This document shows, piece after piece, positions 8,729 through 16,646 of a stretch of DNA of 64,000 nt. The first letter of the stretch is position 1, and every line of letters begins with the position of its first letter. The DNA lies in assembly GCA_000403295.2 (NCBI GenBank), contig KE159605.1, positions 738,168 through 802,167 of the forward strand, read 5' to 3'. Below the pieces are notes generated by a model that was not told where the DNA came from, did not search any database, and saw only the letters and a program-made list of their open reading frames with translations. The translations under genes were made by a program, and so were the position numbers. Source of the stretch: Lachnospiraceae bacterium M18-1. GTDB taxonomy: Bacteria; Bacillota; Clostridia; Lachnospirales; Lachnospiraceae.

Positions 8729-9439
8729 CTACTCTGTTTTTCCCGCTTCTGCCCCAGAGGTGCCTGCTCCACAGACTGCTTTCTTGCCGCAGGACGCACA
8801 GTCCGTACCGCATCCGATGAGTTCCGCCCTGGGATCGCCTTTTGCCTCTGCACGCTTCTTCGCCTTGTTCTGCAGGGCGGTCAGTCCTGCCAGTACGAAA
8901 AAGGCTCCCGGCGCCAGGATAAAGATCGTGATCGGTTCATAAGAGGAAGGCAGGACCTGCATATTGAATGCCTTGCCGGAGCCCAGCAGTTCCCGCACAA
9001 TACCGATAGCGGTCAGACCTACCGTAAAGCCAAGCCCCATTCCGAGACCGTCAAAAATGGACGGGAGCACCGGATTCTTGGAAGCATAGCTTTCAGCTCT
9101 TCCCAGGATGATACAGTTTACTACGATCAGCGGGATATAGAGTCCCAGCGACGCATACAGGCTGGGGACAAATCCCTGAAGCAGAAATTGTACAATAGTC
9201 ACGAAGGATGCGACTACAACGATAAATGCCGGGATACGCACGGAATCCGGTATGATCTTCCGCAGCATGGAAATCAGCATGTTGGACAGTACCAGAACGA
9301 CTGTGGTGGAAAGTCCCATCCCGATTCCGTTGATTGCCGACGTAGTGACCGCCAGCGTAGGACACATCCCAAGCATCAGCACGAAGGTAGGATTTTCTTT
9401 GATCAGGCCATTGTACAGCCTCTCCGTATACTTATTCAT
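8729..9439 (-). CDS. rnfE: Rnf complex membrane subunit RnfE
   Basis: A 236-residue membrane protein homologous to RnfA. It carries LMLGMCPTLAVTTSAINGIG and IVVNCIILGRAESYASKNPV. After the last helix a charged tail ends in a Cys-rich stretch (CGTDCASCGKKAVC), as seen in several clostridial RnfE proteins and absent from proteobacterial ones. The tail might bind metal, but nothing in the sequence proves it. The start overlaps the rnfG stop by 4 nt, which suggests translational coupling. Confidence 0.96.
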   Translation of the reverse strand: MNKYTERLYNGLIKENPTFVLMLGMCPTLAVTTSAINGIGMGLSTTVVLVLSNMLISMLRKIIPDSVRIPAFIVVVASFVTIVQFLLQGFVPSLYASLGLYIPLIVVNCIILGRAESYASKNPVLPSIFDGLGMGLGFTVGLTAIGIVRELLGSGKAFNMQVLPSSYEPITIFILAPGAFFVLAGLTALQNKAKKRAEAKGDPRAELIGCGTDCASCGKKAVCGAGTSGAEAGKTE

Positions 9440-10047
9440 TGAGCACTACCTCCTAACACATTCTGAAAATAAACCAGCGCAGAGTCCACGGCATTTGTCA
9501 CGGCATTGGTCGTGATGGTAGCGCCGCTGAGCGCATCGATCTTATCATCCCCGTCCTCTCCGCTTTTTGTATAGGAAAACTTCTCCACCTGCTTATCCTT
9601 GAACTGGTTTTTAAACTCGTCTTCATCCGCCTTCATTCCCAGGCCGGCTGTCTCGCTGATCTCCAGCATCTCGATTCCCTTTACCGTGCCGTCGGAAAGG
9701 ATCCCTACGGAAATCTTGATATCTCCGCCATAGCCTTCGTGGGAGGTGACTGTAATCACATATCCCATCACTTCGCCGGAAGCATCCTTAGCTTCCGCCA
9801 CTTCTGTAATATCATCTCCGGCGTAGCCTGCTTCCAGCAGCACATCCGCCGCCTTGGCCGGGTCCAGCGTCTCATCTACTGTAAACTCCGCCGCGTCTGC
9901 AAGGACCGTCTTATAAGCCTCCTGCTTCGCATTTTCCTGGGCCTGCGCAATCGGAGCCTTGGTGATTTCATAGACCAGCCCGAGAAGACAGCCCGCTACA
10001 ATCGTAATAGCCGACAGGATCAGGGTATTCTTTACTATTTTATTCAT
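9436..10047 (-). CDS. rnfG: Rnf complex FMN-binding subunit RnfG
   Basis: A 203-residue protein with one N-terminal membrane helix and an extracytoplasmic FMN-binding domain. The covalent flavin motif is visible as DALSGATITTNAV; by family knowledge FMN is attached to the Thr of SGAT (about Thr177). Other family marks are GYGGDIKISVGI and SETAGLGMKADE. Electrons pass through this flavin between RnfB and the membrane subunits. The start shares one base with the end of rnfD, and the stop overlaps rnfE. The nearby ApbE is the likely flavin transferase. Confidence 0.96.
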   Translation of the reverse strand: MNKIVKNTLILSAITIVAGCLLGLVYEITKAPIAQAQENAKQEAYKTVLADAAEFTVDETLDPAKAADVLLEAGYAGDDITEVAEAKDASGEVMGYVITVTSHEGYGGDIKISVGILSDGTVKGIEMLEISETAGLGMKADEDEFKNQFKDKQVEKFSYTKSGEDGDDKIDALSGATITTNAVTNAVDSALVYFQNVLGGSAQ

Positions 10048-10979
10048 TATTTTTCTCCTCCTTTACCAAAAGGTTTTGGAAGAGTAACCTTTTCGATCAA
10101 CGGAACCAAAAGGTTACTGATGATGATCGCATAGGATACGCCCTCCGCGGAACCGCCGAAAAGACGGAACAGTCCGGTCAGCACTCCCAGGCAGATTCCA
10201 TATACGATCTGCCCTCCCTTGGTGATTGGGGAGGTCACATAATCGGTAGCCATGAACCAGGCACCCAGCATCAGGCCGCCGCCGCAGAGATGCGCGGTAA
10301 TATACTGGGGATCGAATCCATGTCCTCCGAAGAGTATGATGAATATCACAAAGGTCACAATATATGTACCTGGAATCCGACGGTCAATGATCCCCATCAG
10401 AAGCAGGAACATAGCGCCCAGCATGATCGCCAGCACGGAGGTCTCTCCGATGGTACCCCGAATATTTCCCACAAGCATGTTCATGGAGTTGACCGCTTCC
10501 CCTGCCTTTAACTCCGCCAGCGGGGTCGGCCCGGTCACGCCGTCATATACAAAATAGGTCATCCGGCCGGTAAAGGAGATCAGAAGGAAGCACCTCGCCC
10601 CCAGCGCCGGGTTCATGAAGTTCTGTCCCAGCCCGCCGAACAGCTGCTTTACTACCAGGATCGCGAACACCGAGCCCAAAGCCCCCATCCAGAGCGGCAG
10701 TGTAGGCGGCAGGTTCAATGCCAGGAGCAGACCTGTGACCACTGCACTGAAATCCTTGACCGTGATCGGTTTTTTCATCAGTTTCTCATAAATGTATTCT
10801 GTCAGCACCGCCGCGCCCGTAGTAACCACCACAAGCAGCCATGCGTTCTCATGCCGGAAATTATAGATTCCGAAGAAAGTAGCAGGCAACAGTGCGATCA
10901 CTACCATCAGCATGATATTGCTGGTTGTCACCTTATCCCGGATATGTGGGGAGGATGATACGTTTAATTTTCCATTCAC
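10047..10979 (-). CDS. rnfD: Rnf complex membrane FMN subunit RnfD
   Basis: A 310-residue membrane protein with about nine helices. Recognisable segments are SSPHIRDKVTTSNIML, KQLFGGLGQNFMNPALGARC and GAWFMATDYVTSPITKGGQ. The expected covalent-FMN site reads DGVTGPTPL with Thr at about 152. Pro replaces the usual Ala before the Thr, while the D-x-x-S/T-G-x-T spacing is kept. The subunit belongs to the ion-translocating core. It sits 15 bp after rnfC. Confidence 0.96.
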   Translation of the reverse strand: MNGKLNVSSSPHIRDKVTTSNIMLMVVIALLPATFFGIYNFRHENAWLLVVVTTGAAVLTEYIYEKLMKKPITVKDFSAVVTGLLLALNLPPTLPLWMGALGSVFAILVVKQLFGGLGQNFMNPALGARCFLLISFTGRMTYFVYDGVTGPTPLAELKAGEAVNSMNMLVGNIRGTIGETSVLAIMLGAMFLLLMGIIDRRIPGTYIVTFVIFIILFGGHGFDPQYITAHLCGGGLMLGAWFMATDYVTSPITKGGQIVYGICLGVLTGLFRLFGGSAEGVSYAIIISNLLVPLIEKVTLPKPFGKGGEK

Positions 10980-10994
10980 TGTTCTTTCACCTCT

Positions 10995-12314
10995 CTATTT
11001 CTTCTTTTTATTTGCAAGAGCAATCTTTCTCATGGAACCGATAGACTGCTTCAATGGACGCTTTGCAGGACAGACGTAACTGCAGGAGCCGCATTCCACG
11101 CACTCCAGCCCGTTCTGTGCCGTAAATGTTTCCTCATCGTGGCGTTCCGCATAGTCCGCAAGCCTGGACGGGATGATCCGGCTGGGGCAGACTTCCACAC
11201 AGCGGCCGCAGTTGATGCAGGGGGTAGACATAGCCTTTGCCACAATGTCTTCCTGAAATGCCAGGATGGCCGAAGAAGTCTTTGTCACCGGCGCATCCAG
11301 CGTGATCATGGCAAATCCCATCATGGGGCCGCCGGAGATCAGCTTTTCCGGTTCCTTCTTGAATCCACCTGCCGCCTCGATCAGTTCCCGGTGATTGGTT
11401 CCCAAAAGAACCTTGAAGTTCCCCGGCTTCTCCACCGCATCCCCGCTGACGGTAACGATCCGTTCGGTCAGCGGCCTGCCGTTGATCACCGCATTATGAA
11501 TGCCGATCAGCGTCTCCACATTATCCACGATACAGCCTGCGTCTGCCGGAAGCATGGTAGAATTGATCGCCCGCTTCGTCAGTGCATAAATCAGCTGGCG
11601 CTCTGCTCCCTGTGGGTACTTGGTCTGCAGCGCGCAGACTTTCATACGGGGTTCATCCTTGATAGCTTCCTGCAGTTTTTCGATGCAGTCCTTTTTATTA
11701 TCCTCCACACCGAAGATCCCCTGGGCATGCTCGAACATGGACAGAATGACCCGCATCCCGCTGACCAGCTCCTCGGTATTTTCCAGCATTCTTCTGTAGT
11801 CGGCAGTGATATACGGCTCACACTCCGCACAGTTGGCAATGATATATTCGATCTTATTCGGCTCCTTCGGTGAAAGCTTCACCCGGGTCGGAAAGCCTGC
11901 GCCTCCCATGCCGACGATGCCCGCATCCCCAATCCGGTTCAGGATGTCGTCTCTTGACATCTCAGAGAGCGGCTTCACCGGAGCGGTTTCCGCTTCCTTG
12001 TATTCTCCGTCATTTTCGATGACGATACAGTCCACATTGCTGCCCGTTGGATTGAAATGCTTTTCCAGCGCTTTCACCGTCCCGGACACAGATGCATACA
12101 CAGGCGCGGATACAAAGCCGCCCGCATCTGCAATCTTCTGGCCTTTTAACACATGGTCACCCTTTTTCACGGCTGCGATGGCCGGAGCGCCGATGTGCTG
12201 GGATAGTGGATATACCAGATCACCCTGCGGCAGCACTTCCGTGATCGGCTGGTCTTTTGCCAGGCTCTTGCCGTCATTGGGATGGATCCCACCTTTAAAA
12301 GTTAAAAGTCCCAT
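10995..12314 (-). CDS. rnfC: Rnf complex NADH-oxidoreducing subunit RnfC
   Basis: A 439-residue protein beginning MGLLTFKGGIHPNDGKSLA. The NuoF-like nucleotide/FMN region contains DAGIVGMGGAGFPTRVKL and IIANCAECEPYITADYR. An SLBB-type part follows, then two 4Fe-4S motifs: CINCGRCVEVCPSRI and CVECGSCSYVCPAKRP. RnfC exchanges electrons with NAD+/NADH on the cytoplasmic side. The ATG at 12314 follows GGAAGGG; the frame is open for 24 more codons but those are upstream leader. It is the first gene of rnfCDGEAB and is preceded by a promoter with a palindrome. Confidence 0.97.
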   Translation of the reverse strand: MGLLTFKGGIHPNDGKSLAKDQPITEVLPQGDLVYPLSQHIGAPAIAAVKKGDHVLKGQKIADAGGFVSAPVYASVSGTVKALEKHFNPTGSNVDCIVIENDGEYKEAETAPVKPLSEMSRDDILNRIGDAGIVGMGGAGFPTRVKLSPKEPNKIEYIIANCAECEPYITADYRRMLENTEELVSGMRVILSMFEHAQGIFGVEDNKKDCIEKLQEAIKDEPRMKVCALQTKYPQGAERQLIYALTKRAINSTMLPADAGCIVDNVETLIGIHNAVINGRPLTERIVTVSGDAVEKPGNFKVLLGTNHRELIEAAGGFKKEPEKLISGGPMMGFAMITLDAPVTKTSSAILAFQEDIVAKAMSTPCINCGRCVEVCPSRIIPSRLADYAERHDEETFTAQNGLECVECGSCSYVCPAKRPLKQSIGSMRKIALANKKKK

Positions 12315-12363
12315 TCTTTTACCCTTCCTTTCTTTGTTACGATTCCAGTTTTCACACCATATT

Positions 12364-12389
12364 ATTCTACAGTATTTTGTATACAAAAT
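12364..12389 (-). promoter_or_regulatory. rnf promoter region with perfect 16-bp palindrome
   Basis: Upstream of rnfC, the minus strand has TAGAAT (12364-12369) as a -10 candidate. A perfect palindrome ATTTTGTATACAAAAT (12374-12389) sits over the spacer and -35 zone, where an operator would block RNA polymerase. Its core TTGTATACAA is the form often bound by FCD-class GntR regulators. The operator-like repeat before the GntR gene at 26161-26180 uses the same TTGTAT half-site. Confidence 0.5.
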
Positions 12390-12449
12390 CCAGTAAATTT
12401 CTTGATTTTATTGTATCTTTCCGCGAACATCTTGTCGCATTTTTAACAT

Positions 12450-12482
12450 AAAAAAGGCGGAAACCCTTTTTGTCTCCGCCTA
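12450..12482 (-). terminator. Rho-independent terminator of ispH-rpsA
   Basis: On the minus strand the sequence reads AGGCGGAGAC, a 7-nt loop, GTTTCCGCCT, then a run of T. The stem is 10 bp with one G-T pair. It lies 40 bp after the ispH-rpsA stop and separates that gene from the rnf promoter. Confidence 0.85.
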
Positions 12483-12523
12483 ATTTTGTCTTTCGTAACA
12501 TTCGCTGAATCTTGCCGAAATCC

Positions 12524-14473
12524 TTATTCGGCATCTGCCATTTCGGACATCTCGATCGCCTTCATGCTCAGGCTGATCTTCTTCTCCGCCTCGTTAAGGT
12601 CCACGATCTTCGCCTGAATCTCCTGCCCGATGGAAAGTACGTCTGACGGCTTATCCACATGCGCTCTGGAAATCTGAGATACATGAAGCAGTGCATCTAC
12701 TCCCGGCGCGAGTTCTACGAATGCACCGAAGTCTGTCATACGCGCTACTTTTCCGGTGATCACGGAACCAACCGCAAAGTCCTCGGAAGCATGCGCCCAC
12801 GGATTGGTCTCCGGGAACTTCAGACTGAGCGCTACCTTTGTATCGTTGATATCCTTTACAAGAACCTTCAGGTTGTCTCCTACCTTGAATACTTTCTTCG
12901 GATTCTCTACTCTTCCCCATGACATCTCGGAAATATGGAGCAGACCGTCCACGCCGCCAAGATCCACAAATGCACCGAAATCTGTCACATTCTTTACAAC
13001 ACCTTCGATGGTATCCCCTACCTGAAGACGTGCAAACAACTCTCTCTGCTTCTCCGCACGTTCCGCAACCAGAAGCTGCCTTCTGTCGCCGATGACACGA
13101 TTCCTTCTCGGATTAAATTCGCTGATCACGAACTCAATCTCTTTTCCGTCATATTTGCTCAGGTCCTTCTCATAAGAGTCTGAAACCAGGCTTGCAGGAA
13201 TGAATACACGTACTCCTTCTACCTCTGCGCACAATCCGCCGCCAAGGATCTGGGTAACTGTTGCCTTCAATACCTCTTTATTCTCAAAAGCTTCTTTCAG
13301 CCTTTCATTGCTCTTTTCAGCAGCCAGCCTCTTATAAGTCAGCAGCACCTGTCCTTCCCCGTCATTCACCTTCAGCACCTTCACTGTCATGGCGTCTCCT
13401 ACGGAAACGACCGTTGTCAGATCAAGAGAAGAATCATTGGAATACTCATTCTTTGTAATGATACCGTCTGCTTTATATCCAATGTTGAGAATGATCTCAT
13501 CGGGCTTTACATCGATTACTGTCCCTTCTACAACTTCTCCATTGTGAATTGTTTTGAATGACTCATCTAACATCTGTTCAAATGATAATTCTGACATTAC
13601 TTGAACCTCCTCAATTATTTTGTTGGGCGTGGACGCCCCCGCTGTAATACCTACTGTTTCCACTGACCCTAATTGATTCAAATTCAAATCGTCAAGTGTC
13701 TGTATGTAGTACGTATCCTTACATGCTTTCGCACATATTTCAAATAACTTCTGGGTGTTAGAACTGTGCTTGTCGCCAATCACAATCATTGCATCCACCT
13801 CTTCCGCAATACGCCGGGCCTCCATCTGTCGTTCCTTTGTTGCATTGCAGATTGTATTTAAAACAATTATATCATAACTCTTTTCGGAAATAATTTCAAC
13901 TAAATCTTGAAATTTATTGTAATTAAATGTCGTTTGGGCAACAACACAGGCTTTTTTTTCAGGATTTTTGGAAGAAATTTCTTGTTTTGAGAAGAAATTT
14001 TCAATAATTATGGAATTTTCTTCTATCTCTTCCGCATTTTGGATGATCACCGCGTTCTCTCCCGCCCAACCACGGATGCCTTTCACCTCCGGATGATCCG
14101 GGTCGCCGATGATGATGATGAAGTTTCCCTTCTCACTTTCCTCCCGGACAATGTTATGAATCTTTTTCACATAAGGGCAGGTGGCATCCACGATGGAAAT
14201 ATTTTGGGCATCCAGTTTATCGTAAATCCGTTTTTCTACTCCATGGGAACGGATGATGACCGTGCCCTCGGTGATGGAATCCAGTTCTTCTTCTGTCCGG
14301 AGAACTTCCGCCCCCCGGGCCTGGATATCTTTGATCACTTCTTCATTGTGGATGATAGGGCCGTAGGTATAGATCCTCCCGGCAGCGTGCCGCTCCAGCT
14401 CTCGGTATACTGTTTCCACGGCACGCTTCACACCGAAGCAGAAGCCGGCGGTTTTTGCTAATTTTACTTTCAT
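12524..14473 (-). CDS. ispH-rpsA: IspH (HMBPP reductase) fused to four S1 RNA-binding domains
   Basis: A 649-residue fusion. Residues 1-285 are IspH, the 4Fe-4S enzyme making IPP and DMAPP in the last step of the MEP pathway. The three cluster cysteines are in AGFCFGVKRAV, DATCPYVKKIH and LNTICNATKERQ. From about residue 300, four S1 domains follow (VVEGTVIDVKPDEIILNIGY; VLKATVTQILGGGLCAEVEG; IEGVVKNVTDFGAFVDLGG; ITGKVARMTDFGAFVELAPG). This fusion is typical of Clostridia. The ATG at 14473 matches the normal IspH N-terminus; a GTG at 14494 with AGGA upstream is an alternative. It lies directly after cmk, and ends at a strong terminator. Confidence 0.96.
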   Translation of the reverse strand: MKVKLAKTAGFCFGVKRAVETVYRELERHAAGRIYTYGPIIHNEEVIKDIQARGAEVLRTEEELDSITEGTVIIRSHGVEKRIYDKLDAQNISIVDATCPYVKKIHNIVREESEKGNFIIIIGDPDHPEVKGIRGWAGENAVIIQNAEEIEENSIIIENFFSKQEISSKNPEKKACVVAQTTFNYNKFQDLVEIISEKSYDIIVLNTICNATKERQMEARRIAEEVDAMIVIGDKHSSNTQKLFEICAKACKDTYYIQTLDDLNLNQLGSVETVGITAGASTPNKIIEEVQVMSELSFEQMLDESFKTIHNGEVVEGTVIDVKPDEIILNIGYKADGIITKNEYSNDSSLDLTTVVSVGDAMTVKVLKVNDGEGQVLLTYKRLAAEKSNERLKEAFENKEVLKATVTQILGGGLCAEVEGVRVFIPASLVSDSYEKDLSKYDGKEIEFVISEFNPRRNRVIGDRRQLLVAERAEKQRELFARLQVGDTIEGVVKNVTDFGAFVDLGGVDGLLHISEMSWGRVENPKKVFKVGDNLKVLVKDINDTKVALSLKFPETNPWAHASEDFAVGSVITGKVARMTDFGAFVELAPGVDALLHVSQISRAHVDKPSDVLSIGQEIQAKIVDLNEAEKKISLSMKAIEMSEMADAE

Positions 14474-14529
14474 GGATATAGGTTCCCTTTTCACTTTTTT
14501 CCTGCATATGATCTAACGAAATATAACCT

Positions 14530-15186
14530 TCATCGGCATAACTTCACGATTGTTTCCACTACTTCCGGTATGGTCATATCTGAACTGTCCACCAGCACGG
14601 CATCCTCCGCCTGCCGAAGCGGCGCAGTTTCCCGGTTCATGTCTCGTTCGTCCCGTTCCCGGATGTCTTTTGCGATTTTCTCGTATTCGCAGGTAATTCC
14701 TTTTGCGGTCAATTCATCGTATCTGCGTTTTGCGCGGGTGTCTACGCTGGCGGTAAGGTAGACCTTCACATCCGCATCCGGCAGGATGTTGGTTCCGATA
14801 TCCCTGCCGTCCATGATCACATCTTTCTTTCTTGCCAGGGAACGCTGCAGTTCCAAAAGTCTCTCCCTCACCTCCGGAATGAGCGAGGTCATGGATGCCA
14901 TGTTGCCCACCTTCTCGGTCCGCAGCCTGGAAGAAATGTTTTCTCCGTTCAGATAGACCTGCTGGATCTCGTTCTCATATCGGATACTGACCTCGGCTTC
15001 CCGGGCTGCCGCAATGATCTTTTCCGTATCCTCCGGAGCTATCCCTTTTTCCAGAAAACAGACTGCCAATGCACGGTACATGGCGCCTGTATCTACGTAA
15101 ATGTATCCCTTTTCTTTCGCCACCAGCTTCGCTATGGTACTCTTCCCCGCACCTGACGGGCCGTCAATGGCTACATTATATCCCAT
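14530..15186 (-). CDS. cmk: cytidylate kinase
   Basis: A 218-residue P-loop kinase that phosphorylates CMP and dCMP. It starts MGYNVAIDGPSGAGKSTIAK with the Walker A motif, followed by YVDTGAMYRALAVC and VIMDGRDIGTNILPDADVKV, the (d)CMP kinase signatures. The lid region has RDERDMNRETAPLRQAEDAV. The ATG at 15186 follows GGAGG by 7 nt; the longer open frame to 15309 would overlap the upstream flavoprotein gene and lacks homology. The cmk then ispH-rpsA order is standard in this group. Confidence 0.96.
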   Translation of the reverse strand: MGYNVAIDGPSGAGKSTIAKLVAKEKGYIYVDTGAMYRALAVCFLEKGIAPEDTEKIIAAAREAEVSIRYENEIQQVYLNGENISSRLRTEKVGNMASMTSLIPEVRERLLELQRSLARKKDVIMDGRDIGTNILPDADVKVYLTASVDTRAKRRYDELTAKGITCEYEKIAKDIRERDERDMNRETAPLRQAEDAVLVDSSDMTIPEVVETIVKLCR

Positions 15187-15299
15187 CTTTACATCCTCCT
15201 GCTTCCTTTTTTCAATCAGCCGCTTATGGAACTGATCACTGATATGTCTTCCATTTTCCCAAATTTCTGACGGTACTGATATTTTTACATCTTTTAATA

Positions 15300-16607
15300 T
15301 CATTCCCACACTGCCTGTTCATTAAAAATGGCATTCCCCGCCGCGTATCCTGTGGACCAGGCGATCTGCAGGTTAAACCCTCCGGTAAGCGCATCCAGAT
15401 CCAGCACCTCCCCAGCAAAATAAAGACCTTTCACATACCGTGATTCCATGGTGCCCGGATCTATATCTCTGACGCTGATCCCACCTCGGGTGATGATGGC
15501 CTCTGAAAATCCCCGGAGCCCGGTCAGCGTCATCCGGAAATTTTTGATCAGCTCCACGAATCCGCGCCGTTCCTCTTTGGATATCTCATGGACCTTTTTC
15601 TCAGGCGGAATTTTACTGAGTTCGATCATGACCGGTTTCAGCTTCGCAGGAAACAGCTTGTCTACCGCATTTTTAAACTGTTTATTCTTCTGTTCTTCAA
15701 ATTCCCGCAAAACACGCTGGTCTAACTGTTCTGCCGTCAATGCAGGCTTTAAGTCGATCTTCAATGTCAGTTCCTTTGCTGTCCGCTTCTCTGATGCCTG
15801 CTTTTTCTCCGGCCCAGCTTCCGTCACCGTTCCTGTCCCAAGCCTTCCTCCGACCACACTGCTGGCGCTTAGGATCACCGGGCCGCTGACCCCGTAGTGG
15901 GTGAACAGCATTTCACCAAATTCTTCATAAAGTTTCTTTTTTCCGTCATAAACCGCCGCGGCAACATTGCGCAGGGAAAGCCCCTGGAGTTCTTTTGCAT
16001 ACCATTCCTTCACTTCCATAGGCACCAGGGCCGGAATAAGCTCTGTCACCTTATGCCCGGTGACTTCTCCAAAGCGATATCCGTCCCCCGTACTTCCGGT
16101 AGACGGGTAGGAAAGCCCTCCCGTAGCAATGATGCATGCATCTCCCGTTTCTTTCTTCCCGTTTCGAAAGAGCAGTCCCAGAAATGCGGCGCCGTCTGTC
16201 AGCACTTCCTTCACTTCACTGTGCAGATGTACCTGCACGTTCCGCCGTTCCATCTCCTTTTCCAGTACACGGATCACATCAGAAGAATGGTCTGACAAAG
16301 GAAACACCCGATTTCCCCGCTCTGTTTTCGTCCGCAGTCCGATATCTTCAAAAAACTCGATAGCCTGCTCATTGGTAAATCCATAAAATGCACTGTATAA
16401 AAACTTGGGATTGCTGACCACAGAAGCAAACAGCGTATCCATATCGCAGGCATTTGTCAGATTGCACCGCCCTTTGCCTGTGATAAACAGCTTCTTGCCA
16501 AGTTTCTCATTTTTTTCAAATACATGGACTTCATGTCCGTTCCCGGCCGCAGTAACCGCTGCCATCATCCCGGCAGCACCGCCGCCTATCACCAAAACTT
16601 TGCTCAT
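15300..16607 (-). CDS. NAD(P)/FAD-dependent oxidoreductase, HI0933/YhiN (BaiN-like) family
   Basis: A 435-residue flavoprotein. The N-terminal FAD fold has VLVIGGGAAGMMAAVTAAG and the family mark KLGKKLFITGKGRCNLTNAC. A second motif is IIATGGLSYPSTGSTGDGY. The C-terminal FAD part reads GLYFAGEVLDLDALTGGFNL then QIAWSTGYAAGNA. Members are cytoplasmic flavoproteins of uncertain role; BaiN in bile-acid-converting clostridia is a relative, but similarity alone does not imply bile-acid chemistry. No strong ribosome site is visible; ATGs at 16607, 16610 and 16625 are all possible. The 3' end lies 113 bp before cmk. Confidence 0.88.
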   Translation of the reverse strand: MSKVLVIGGGAAGMMAAVTAAGNGHEVHVFEKNEKLGKKLFITGKGRCNLTNACDMDTLFASVVSNPKFLYSAFYGFTNEQAIEFFEDIGLRTKTERGNRVFPLSDHSSDVIRVLEKEMERRNVQVHLHSEVKEVLTDGAAFLGLLFRNGKKETGDACIIATGGLSYPSTGSTGDGYRFGEVTGHKVTELIPALVPMEVKEWYAKELQGLSLRNVAAAVYDGKKKLYEEFGEMLFTHYGVSGPVILSASSVVGGRLGTGTVTEAGPEKKQASEKRTAKELTLKIDLKPALTAEQLDQRVLREFEEQKNKQFKNAVDKLFPAKLKPVMIELSKIPPEKKVHEISKEERRGFVELIKNFRMTLTGLRGFSEAIITRGGISVRDIDPGTMESRYVKGLYFAGEVLDLDALTGGFNLQIAWSTGYAAGNAIFNEQAVWE

Positions 16608-16646
16608 CATCAATTCTTCTTTCATATGCCGTAAAAACTTTTTTCA

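Noticed and set aside
8564..9442. 292-codon plus-strand frame opposite rnfA and rnfE
   Set aside because: Antisense to membrane subunits with clear family motifs; no independent evidence.
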